Origin: Nitrospirota bacterium
GTDB lineage: Bacteria; Nitrospirota; Leptospirillia; Leptospirillales; Leptospirillaceae
Assembly (NCBI GenBank): GCA_021801345.1
Contig: JAJYYA010000023.1
Coordinates: 1-42,468 of the forward strand
Direction of reading: 5' to 3'
DNA length: 42,468 nt
The translations under genes and the position numbers were made by a program. Under the pieces are notes generated by a model that worked only from the letters and a program-made list of their open reading frames with translations, had not been told where the DNA came from and did no database searches. Shown here piece after piece: positions 16,374 through 24,500 of the stretch; positions within the stretch are counted from its first letter, which is position 1, and every line of letters begins with the position of its first letter.

Positions 16374-17051
16374 CTATTGTTTCATGAAGGGGTTGGAGAG
16401 GGGAAGGGGAATGGTCTTGCCCTCGTCGAGGAGCACATCCCGGTAAGCCCGAAGATAGGCGGCGACCGGCGCATCCGGGAGATAGTCGGGGGAGAGGTCG
16501 GCGTTGTAGACAAGCACCTGAAGCTCCCGTTCGCGGCCGTCCGTCCCTTTGTAGTCCCAGATGAGGACCGCATCCTTGGGGAGATTGATCCCCTTGGCCT
16601 GGGAGAGGACATCGGCGTTGATGATCCGGGGGGAGATCCCCTGGAGGGAGACCGGGAGAATATCGCGCAGCCGCCATGTCGGCGGGGCTCCCACCCCTCC
16701 GAAGGAGGCGGTGACGAGGACGGCTTCCAAGCGCTTTTCGCGGAACTCGAACTGGAACTCGGGGGTCATCCGGCCCTGGCCCAGAGAGGTCGGCGAATAA
16801 AACAGAAATCGGTCGGTCGGATGGGCGTCGTAGTCGGTATAGATCCCGCAGGGAAGCTCGGTAGAGCTTCCGCGGCGGGGGACGAGGTTCGGATCCCCCT
16901 TTTTGAAGATCGTCAGAATTCTCTCCGGCGAGTCGCCCAGGTTCCAGCTCCAGGCCGCGGCATTCCCGGGATGAAGGAGCGCAGCCGCAAGAAGGGCCCC
17001 TGTAAAAAGAAAAGAACGATGCGGTCGGCGAAGGATCTCCGAAAGTGTCAT
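16374..17051 (-). CDS. Exported protein of unknown function in the threonine operon
   Basis: I do not recognise this 225-residue protein. It starts at ATG 17051, sharing a base with the alaC stop (TGATG), and has a classic signal peptide: basic start (LRRPHR), hydrophobic core (FLFTGALLAAALL) and AAA cleavage before WSWNLGD at about residue 33. The mature part has two distant Cys at most, many aromatic residues, and beta-rich segments (FQFEFREKRLEAVLV; AVLIWDYKGTDGRERELQVLVYN). It lies 22 bases before hom and is certainly co-transcribed. Why an envelope protein sits within cytosolic amino-acid genes is unclear; the linkage may reflect shared growth-rate control. Confidence 0.85.
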   Translation of the reverse strand: MTLSEILRRPHRSFLFTGALLAAALLHPGNAAAWSWNLGDSPERILTIFKKGDPNLVPRRGSSTELPCGIYTDYDAHPTDRFLFYSPTSLGQGRMTPEFQFEFREKRLEAVLVTASFGGVGAPPTWRLRDILPVSLQGISPRIINADVLSQAKGINLPKDAVLIWDYKGTDGRERELQVLVYNADLSPDYLPDAPVAAYLRAYRDVLLDEGKTIPLPLSNPFMKQ

Positions 17052-18250
17052 CAATGGACTCCCACCATACCTGGCCGGCTCTTCGCAAGGAACCGGCGGA
17101 TGTTCATCGTGGCCTGCCGGATACGGCTCTCGTTTTCCACGAGGGCGAACCGGACGTGATCGTCTCCCATGGAGCCGAACCCCACCCCCGGGGAGACCCC
17201 GACCTGAGCCTCGCTCATCAGGAGCTTCGAAAACTCGAGAGAGCCCATCTCCTCGAACTGGGGAGGGATCTTCGCCCAGAGGAACATCGATCCCTTGGGC
17301 ATGGTCACATCCCACCCGGAGCGGACAAGGCCGTCTGCGAGAACATGGCATCGCCTCTCGTAGACCTTCGCGATCTGGGAAGGAAAGTCGTCCATCTGGT
17401 TTAAGGCGATGATGCTCGCAATCTGGATCGGCTGGAAGGTCCCGTAGTCGAGGTAGCTCTTGAGACGCGTCAATGCGGTGACGATCTCGCGGTTTCCCAC
17501 GCAAAATCCCACTCGCCAGCCCGGCATGTTGTAGCTCTTCGAAAGGGTATAGAACTCCACCCCGACATCCTTGGCTCCGGGCGTCGAAAGAAAAGACGGC
17601 GCCCGATAGCCGTCGAAGGTGATATCGGCATAGGCCAGGTCATGAATGACGTAGAAATTTCTCTCTTTTGCCAGAGCGACGACCTTTTCGAAGAAGCCGT
17701 CGGGGGCGGTGAGCGCCGTCGGGTTATGGGGAAAGCACAGGAGAACCGCCTTGACGGGCCCACCGGCGCGGTCGAGAGCCTCAAGGAGATCCTCCCAGAC
17801 ATCGCGGCCGGGAACCATGGGGTAGTTTGTCACGGTGGCCCCGGCCAGGACAAAGCTGAAGGCGTGGATGGGATAGGTCGGGTTGGGAACCACCACCCGG
17901 TCTCCCGGGTCGATCGTCGCAAGGGAGAGATGGGCCAGTCCCTCCTTGGAGCCGATAGTGACGACCGTCTCGGTATCGGGGTCGAGTGTCACCGAGTGGC
18001 GCCGGGCATACCAGGCGGCGATCGCCTCCCTGAGACGGGGGATCCCCTTGGAGGCGGAGTAGCGGTGGTTCTTTCCGTTTCTTACGGCCTCGACAAGCTT
18101 GTCGACGATAGGCGCCGGGGTGGGCAGATCGGGATTTCCCATCCCGAGATCGATAATATCCTCCCCCCGACGACGGGCGGCCACCTTGAGCTCGTTGACG
18201 GCGCTAAAGACGTAGGGGGGAAGCTGGGCAATCCTCTTGAATTCCATCAT
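17051..18250 (-). CDS. alaC: Alanine transaminase-type class I aminotransferase
   Basis: PLP-dependent aminotransferase of 399 residues, fold type I. It closely follows E. coli AlaC as I remember it: LPPYVFSAVNELKVAARRRGEDIIDLGMGNPD, TIGSKEGLAHL, VVPNPTYPIHAF, FYVIHDLAYADITFDGY and the Schiff-base lysine in TLSKSYNMPGWRVGF, then DHVRFALVENESRIRQA. Pyruvate/glutamate to alanine/2-oxoglutarate is the likely reaction, though homologues placed before hom are often called aspartate aminotransferase, which would fit this operon too. ATG 18250 (or 18247) has GGAAGG 11-14 bases upstream. It is the first gene of the operon. Confidence 0.92.
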   Translation of the reverse strand: MMEFKRIAQLPPYVFSAVNELKVAARRRGEDIIDLGMGNPDLPTPAPIVDKLVEAVRNGKNHRYSASKGIPRLREAIAAWYARRHSVTLDPDTETVVTIGSKEGLAHLSLATIDPGDRVVVPNPTYPIHAFSFVLAGATVTNYPMVPGRDVWEDLLEALDRAGGPVKAVLLCFPHNPTALTAPDGFFEKVVALAKERNFYVIHDLAYADITFDGYRAPSFLSTPGAKDVGVEFYTLSKSYNMPGWRVGFCVGNREIVTALTRLKSYLDYGTFQPIQIASIIALNQMDDFPSQIAKVYERRCHVLADGLVRSGWDVTMPKGSMFLWAKIPPQFEEMGSLEFSKLLMSEAQVGVSPGVGFGSMGDDHVRFALVENESRIRQATMNIRRFLAKSRPGMVGVH

Positions 18251-18617
18251 GGATGAAGGGGCCTTCCTTAATTTGCTTCCGTACGCTGACAGGACGCGAC
18301 CTCTGGGCTCGACCCCGAAACCGCTTCCGGAGCCCCCCATCTTTTAATTATTGCAAATTCTCCTGCCCCCTGCAACGGACCCGCGGCAAAAACACACGAC
18401 CACGTCAAAGTCCCCCCTCGAAGCCTGATTGGAGTTGAAAAAAACGGAGGGAATTTTTAAAAGTCGGAGAGGAAACGAGAAAATTTTCGGGAAGAAGGGG
18501 AGACCCAAGGAAGAAAGTCAGGATTTCCGGATTCTTGTCCCGAAACAAGACGCACCGGGGGCGGCCCTGCCTTTCGGTGAGGAAAAAGGAGTTTAGCTTT
18601 TTTTCCGGGAACCCGGC
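18251..18617. other. Gene-free stretch between operon promoter and insertion element
   Basis: It contains the operon leader and promoter, an AT-rich patch near 18436-18475, a CCGGGAACCCGG palindrome preceded by T7 (near 18598-18617), and no credible frame. I could not find a left terminal repeat of the insertion element here. Confidence 0.5.
18347..18375 (-). promoter_or_regulatory. Promoter of the alaC-hom-thrC-lysC-cimA-lpxA operon
   Basis: On the minus strand TTGCAG (18370-18375), a 17-base spacer ending in TGC, and AATAAT (18347-18352) form an extended -10 promoter. Transcription would start near 18340, leaving about 90 bases before ATG 18250. No T-box, attenuator peptide or riboswitch is evident in that leader. 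Confidence 0.55.
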
Positions 18618-20415
18618 TCAGAATCCGAGGAAAGACACCGCCTGGGAGGGCTTCCAGGAGAAGAACCGTAGGGACTCCGCGATATGATTCCGCCCGGATA
18701 GACGGAGAAGTGCGATGGCGAGATTTCTGAGAAGGGTCATGAAGACGGGCGCGGAACCCTTTCTCGTGGCGCTTTTGTCTTCCCCGAAAACGGCGTCACG
18801 GATCCAGTGATTGGCCTCGATGCCCCAGTGTCGGCGGACGAGAGAGAGGAGGCGGGCGGGGGAAGCCTTTTCTGGAGAGAGGCTGGTGACTCCGTAGACC
18901 ACTTCCGTGGTGGGATGACTTCCATCGAGTTTGGATGTTTGGCGTTCGAGCCGGAAGACCTGCTGGTGTCCGGGAAAGGAAAACTGGGGGAAGAGCTCTT
19001 TCAGTTCGGAACTGACGGTGAGGGTTCGACGCTCGATTCGGCCGTGACCTTTATCGAGGGTCGAAAATGTCCGCCGAGGGGGGAAAAGCCTCCCAGGGGA
19101 GGCTTGCGATGTCTTCGAACATGGTGGGCTGGTTTTTTTTGACCGTGAAGACATAATCGGCCTTTTTGTCTTCGGTGATGAACCGGGCCGTTTCCGTTTG
19201 GGTATGCATGGCATCGGCGATCACGATCTGACCGGAGATCTCCATCGGGGCGAGAAGAGCGCGGAGTTCGGGGATCTCGTTGGTCTTTTCGTCCACGTTC
19301 TTCTGAGCAACAACGACCCCCCGATTGTGAAGGAAGGCGGAGAGGAGGTGGGTCTTCTGACCTCCCTCGGCCTTGGAGGCTCCCCGAACCGTCTTTCCGT
19401 CGACGGAGAGGACCTTCACCTCGCCCGTCAATCCTGACTTGGACAGGATCCGCTCGAGCCAGCCCGAGATTGCCTGCTCGACCTTCAGGACGTCGATCGA
19501 CTGGAGGGCGCGACGCAGGGTCGGTTCGGAAGGGGCGATCAGGAGATTGGTCTCGGGATGTCTCCGGTATCCCAGGCGCTTTTTGAGGGAGTTCGAGAGA
19601 TTGTCGGCCCATTCGGCCATGGCGAGCGTATGGTAGGCGCCGGAGAGAATGGCGCACACGAGGGTGGCGATGAGAGAGGTCTGGGAGTGACGGATTCCCC
19701 GCCGCTTCCGGGGATCCGTCACCTGGGACAGATCGTCCATGAGAGACTGGATGTCTTTTTTGCTGAGGGCCTTGACGGGCACGCGGGCCTCCTTTGTCTG
19801 GAAAATGGGAAGGTGGTCGGGGGAGGAGAGAAGACGAAGCGCATCCTTTCTCAGGGGACGGACGAAGATGCGCTTGACCTCCCCGTGGTAGTCGTACCGT
19901 CCGGCGTTTCTCCGGTACCCTTTGGTTTCGCCGAGATCGCAAAACCCTGCGGCCAGGTAGCAAGTTCCCGAAAAGCGGGCGGGATCGACGAAGGTCTCGA
20001 CGAACAGGATGGGATGGCCGTATCGCTCTTCCCAGTCGGATGAAAGCCGGCGCATGCAAAGAGCCAGCACCTTGGAGGCCAGGTGGGGACGACGGACCCC
20101 CGGAAGAATGAGGTAGCGCAGGTTGTTGGCGAGATAGCACAGACGCCGGGCCCGCTGGGGCGTGGTCCAGCCGATCATCCGGTCCCGGTATCCATTGCTC
20201 CAGGCGGCGGATCCCCAGCCCAGGAGGGCGACCCACTCCCCGCCCAGAAGGGCGACATAGCGGATCGACTCCCCGGGCATGGTCCGGAAGCCGAGGTAGT
20301 GGTGAGTCCGCATCTCTTCGTCCCAGCGAATTCGCTCGGAGGCTTCGACGGGACGGACGATCAGCGTATCGAACCGATGCCGGTCCAGGGAATTGGGGTC
20401 GAAAGAAGGATCCAT
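18618..20415 (-). pseudogene. DUF4338-ISAs1 transposase, broken by a +1 frameshift
   Basis: Two overlapping frames (ATG 20415 to stop 19051; and a frame closing at 18618) make one transposase of about 598 residues if one base is skipped at the TTTTCCCCCC run (19078-19087). Residues 1-200 match DUF4338, the DruA-like domain (GYRDRMIGWTTPQRARRL, NNLRYLILPGVRRPHLAS, VETFVDPARFSGTCY). The rest is the ISAs1 DDE domain: VKVLSVDGKTVRGASK with the first Asp, IVIADAMHTQ with the second, and GIEANHWIRD with the Glu in the second frame. All catalytic residues survive, so inactivation is recent, or the run is a programmed slip site. No clear ribosome site precedes ATG 20415. Confidence 0.85.
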
Positions 20416-20456
20416 GGAGCGAGGATACAGAAGTCGAAGGAAAAAAGCCAGCCCTG
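18618..20456 (-). mobile_element. ISAs1-family insertion element, apparently decayed
   Basis: Unit made of the frameshifted transposase plus, about 40 bases upstream of its start, an inward-reading CAGGGCTGGC (complement of 20447-20456) that resembles ISAs1-family termini. No matching left end and no target duplication were found by eye, so the left boundary is set at the transposase stop and may be wrong. Confidence 0.65.
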
Positions 20457-20876
20457 TTTTCTACAGCTGGCGCGCCCTCTCACAGGGCAGGCTGGGTGCG
20501 GCTGACTTTGACATGGCCGTGGGCAAAAACAAGAGTTCCCCATTTCATGACAAGCGGGCGCTTCTGGGAAGGAATTGGAGGGGCGCTCAGGCTTTCAGGC
20601 TTCCGATCTGTGTCGTTTTCGATTTTCACATGGCAGGATTTCCGAACGCAGAAAAACAGGAGAAATGGCGCTGAATTCCCAAGGCGGCGGAGGGGGGAAC
20701 CGATCTTGTCCGAAAAAGGAAGGCATTGTCTTTCTTTTCGAGCTTCGATCCGAGTCCCTTCTGACCGGATGCAAAAAGAGATTCTCCGCCCGAAAGGGTT
20801 GCCATCGCTTCTGTCTCGAAACGCGGAACGAGCCGATAGATTGACATGTGATGCGAAATGTATTGACATTTGGTGC
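20457..20876. other. Gene-free stretch between insertion element and vapB
   Basis: No supported gene. A second CAGGGC (20483-20488) faces the insertion-element end GCCCTG (20451-20456), making an imperfect inverted pair (CCAGCCCTG / CAGGGCAGG). A 59-codon frame ending at 20844 has AGGAG only two bases before its ATG and no known homology. The right end carries the vapB operator repeats. Confidence 0.5.
20841..20876 (+). promoter_or_regulatory. Tandem direct repeats (operator/promoter) abutting vapB start
   Basis: TTGACATGTGATGC (20841-20854) and TTGACATTTGGTGC (20863-20876) match at 12 of 14 positions, 22 bases apart or two helical turns. The second copy ends at the base before ATG 20877. 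Antitoxins of this class usually repress their own promoter through paired sites. If the first TTGACA is the -35 box, transcription would begin at or near the ATG, giving a leaderless message; there is no ribosome site. Confidence 0.5.
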
Positions 20877-21119
20877 ATGAGAACCACATTGGAAATCGAC
20901 AACGATGTCTTGCAGGCCGCCCGTGATCTTGCCCGCCGCCAAAAGAAGACTTTGGGGGTGGTTATTTCTGAACTCTCCCGGCGGGCACTGACAATTGGAC
21001 CGGAAGGGGCCGATCGTCAGACTCCCGAAACCTGTTTGGGGTTCCGGCCATTTCCTAAGCGCGGCGGCCTTGTCACAAACGAGGCCATCGATGCGTTGCG
21101 CAAAGACGATGCTTACTGA
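20877..21119 (+). CDS. vapB: VapB-family antitoxin
   Basis: Antitoxin of 80 residues with a ribbon-helix-helix N-terminus (MRTTLEIDNDVLQAARDLARRQ) followed by KTLGVVISELSRRAL, and a C-terminal toxin-neutralising tail (CLGFRPFPKRGGLVTNEAIDALRK). The normal VapC toxin frame does not follow; only a fragment of its C-terminus remains directly downstream in the same frame. The gene therefore looks like an orphan antitoxin. It could still bind its operator or neutralise a VapC encoded elsewhere. The location next to a decayed insertion element suggests a deletion event. The start is fixed by homology and by the abutting operator repeat. Confidence 0.85.
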   Translation: MRTTLEIDNDVLQAARDLARRQKKTLGVVISELSRRALTIGPEGADRQTPETCLGFRPFPKRGGLVTNEAIDALRKDDAY

Positions 21120-21230
21120 TACCTTCTTGCTCTTGCCGTTCACCATGGGGGGAGATTTGTGACGTTCGATGGCTCAATTTCACTCGATGCCGTGAAGGGG
21201 GCCGGGAAAAGCTCCATCGTTTTCCTCTGA
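21120..21230 (+). pseudogene. VapC (PIN-domain) toxin remnant, C-terminal tail only
   Basis: Immediately after the vapB TGA the same frame reads YLLALAVHHGGRFVTFDGSI and continues to TGA 21228-21230. This is the final PIN-domain segment, with the last acidic metal ligand in TFD. The first 100 or so residues, which carry the other catalytic acids, are missing, so the toxin cannot be active. The fragment is fused to the end of vapB, which points to one internal deletion. Confidence 0.8.
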
Positions 21231-21564
21231 TTTTCATCCATACAGTGTCGTAGCCGGTCAGCAAGCCTCCTCGTGTCTCTAAACCACCGGACCCCGATGT
21301 CCTTGCCCCCGTGCGACACGAAGGCGCATCAGCAAACTGCCCAGCGCTTAAAAATACGACAGGAAAAGGAATCCCTCTTTCAACCGCGACCTCCGAAGCA
21401 CAGAGATCTCCTCCCGGAAGCCTCTTCCCCATCCGTGCTTATCCGCCTCGCTCCCTAAAAGGGCGACAAAAATCTTCCCTGTCAAAAAAAGGGAATGACC
21501 TTGTCCGTCCCTCCTGATAGAATACGGGGAACAACAGTTTCCCATTCCACAAACAGGACGGCGC
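21231..21564. other. Gene-free stretch upstream of the c-di-GMP gene
   Basis: No supported frame. Near its right end it carries the promoter candidate at 21495-21523 and an A7 tract (21484-21490). Confidence 0.5.
21495..21523 (+). promoter_or_regulatory. Candidate promoter of the GGDEF/EAL gene
   Basis: ATGACC (21495-21500), 17 bases, then TAGAAT (21518-21523), about 40 bases before GTG 21565. The -10 box is good and the -35 box partial. Confidence 0.4.
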
Positions 21565-24500
21565 GTGAACAAAGATCCGAAGGCGGAGGAGCGACGACGG
21601 CGGGGAAGGGACGCCCTCCGGAAAAACGGCGATCTCTTTCTTGCCTTGGCCCAGGACGGAATCCATATCCTCGACGCCACCGGCACCCTCATAGAGGCGA
21701 GCGACTCTTTCTGCCGGATGATGGGCTACTCCCGGGAGGAGATGGAGGGGATGCACCTCTCGGCCTGGGAGGCTCGCTATTTTGGCGAGAGCCTCGATCA
21801 GGCCCTCCGGATGACCATGGAGATCCCCTCGGGCGAGGCCCGGCGTTTTGAAACGCTGCACCGAAAGAAGGACGGGACGGTCTTCCCGGTCGAGATTACC
21901 GCGGCCCCCTTCCGGCTGGGCGACGACCTTTACTCCTTCAACGCCTCCCGCGACATCTCTGCCCGGGTCGCCCGAGAGTCCGAGAACCTCTCTCTCCGGG
22001 AAGACCTCGAGGGGACACTCGAGGCCCTTCCCGACCTGCTCTTCGAACTCGATGGCGACGGCCGCTTCGTCAAATTCCATGCCGGTCCGGAGTCCCTTCT
22101 TTACCTTCCCCCGTCCGCCTTCATCGGAAAGACTCTCTCCGAGGTTCTTCCTCCCGCTGTCGCCGACCTTGGCCGGAGGCTGATCCAGGGGGTCGACCAA
22201 AACGGGAGGGCCACCGGCGCGTACGACATCCCCCTTCCCGAGGGGGTGCGCCACTTCGAGGTGCGGGCCATTTCGAAAAAGTCGAAAGAATCGGACTCCC
22301 CCCGCTACCTTCTTCTCTCTCGAGACGTCACCGAGAGGGTTATCGCCACCCGAAGACTCGAAGCGCTCCTCCGGACCAATGCCTTTTTGGCCCAGGCCAA
22401 CCAGCGCCTCTCCGCCCTCTCCGAGGAGCAGCCCATTTTCGAGGAGATCTGCTCTTTAGCGCGCAAAAGCGGGGGACTCGCCCTTGCGGCACTCTTCGAA
22501 GGGGCTCCGGGGAGCGGGGTTCGTCTCCGGGCCGGGGACTCGGACCACCCCGACATCCTCCCTCGCCTTTCGGAGATCCTTGCCTTGGCCCCTTTGGCCT
22601 CCCCCCAAGAGGCGCAGACCCTCTCTGTCGTCCGGGAGATCCAAAAAGTCCCCTCCTCCCTCCCCTGGCAGGCATTGAAGGAGATCGGCCTCGAAAGCCT
22701 CGCCCTCTTCCCCGTCGCGAAAGGCTCCGCACTCTTCGGCACGCTGGTTCTGGGGGACGCGCATCCGGAGGCCTTCCCCCCGGAGCGCGCGAGCGTGCTG
22801 GGAGAGCTCGCCCGCGATCTTTCAAAAACCCTCGACCGGCTCGATGCCCAGCGGCGAGAAAGGCACCTCTCTGCCGTCCAGGAGGCCATTTTCCAGGGCT
22901 CCCTCTCGGGAATGGCCCTTCTCAGGGACCGAATAATCGTCCGGGCCAACGAGCGGCTTGCGACGATGCTGGGCTACGACAGCGCCGAGGAGCTCGTGGG
23001 ACAGCCGACCCGGATCGTCTACTACGACGACGAGGAGTACCAAAAAGCCGGACATCTCATCTATCCCCGCATCTTCAGCGGATCGGAGGTCAGGATCATC
23101 GACCTTCGGGCAAGAATGAAGGACGGCACCCTTCTCTGGCTCGACACGTCGACGACCCACGTGAAGGTGGGGGAGGAGGGGATCGTTCTCGTCACCCTTC
23201 ACGATGTCACCGAGCGCCACCGGCAGGCCGACCGTCTTCTTCGTCTCTCCACCTTTAACGCACTCCTTGGGCGGGCCGGAGAGATCCTCTCCACATCGAG
23301 CGACGAGAAGGAACTTCTCGCCGCCCTCTGCGATCTGGCCCTCGACGGGACCGGAATCACCCTGGCATGGATCGGAACGCCTGGAGAGGACGGGACCTTC
23401 CGGTATCACGCGATCTCCGGCAACAGCTCCGTCCTCCGGGAGTTCGGCCCGATCTCAAGCCGGGCCGACTCCCCCGCAGGACAGGGTCCGGCCGCCCGCT
23501 CCTGGAGAACGGGGACGCCTCAGTACGAGGGAGACTTCACAGGGGATTCTTCGACCGAAACTGGCCTGCCCACGCCCGTCTGGATCGAGGCCTCAAGACA
23601 CTACGGGATCCGAAGCGTCGCCGCCCTTCCCCTCTTCCGAAGCTCAGCCCTCTGGGGGGTCCTCACCCTCTACCACGGCGCCCAAGACCTCTTCGATACC
23701 GACCTCCGCGACGTTCTCGAGGAACTTGCGCGCTCGATCTCCCGGGGACTCGACCGCCTCGACCTTCTCCTTCGGGAGCGCCGGCTGGGACAGCTTCAGA
23801 AGACCCTTCTCGACACGACGAGCGCCGGGATCTTCCTTCTCAGAAATCGTCGGATCGTCTATGTGAACCCCCGGTTTCTCTCTCTTTTGGGATACGAGAG
23901 CGCGGAGAGCCTCATCGGAGAGTCTACCCGGATCCTCTACCCCGACGACGAGGAGTACCGGCGGGTGGGCGAGGCCTACCGGGATCTCGAGCGTTCCGGG
24001 ACCTTCTCCCTCTCCGAGGTTCGCGCCAGGAGATCTGACGGCGAAATCGTCTACTGCGATCTGAGCGCCGGACTTCTCCCCGAAGAGGGAGCCCTGGAGG
24101 CCGGGGCCCTTATCGTGACGGCCTACGACGTCACCTGGCGACGGCAGCAGCGCAAGCGGATGGAGCGGATCTCCTCCTTCCGGGACCTCCTTGCGCGCGT
24201 CAACCAGACCATCGCCTCCGCCGAAAAGGAAGGCACCCTTTTCCAGGAGATCTGCGATCAGGTCATCGCCAGCGGAGAGTTCTCCCTTGCCTGGATCGGC
24301 GCTCCCGACGAGGCGGGCCTCGTCGGCTACCTTGGGATGGCCGGAAGAACCACCTTTCTTTTGGGTCCCGGCATCTCGGTCGACCCCGCCCACGCCTCGG
24401 GACGGGGGGCGGTAGGGGAGACCTACAGGACGGGAACCCCTCTCTTCAACGTCGACATCCGGGCCCGCGCGGCCTCCACCCCCTGGGAAAGCCGGGTCGA

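Noticed and set aside
20665-20844. 59-codon frame with Cys residues upstream of vapB
   Set aside because: AGGAG is only two bases from the ATG, no homology, and the DNA belongs to a region flanking a decayed element.
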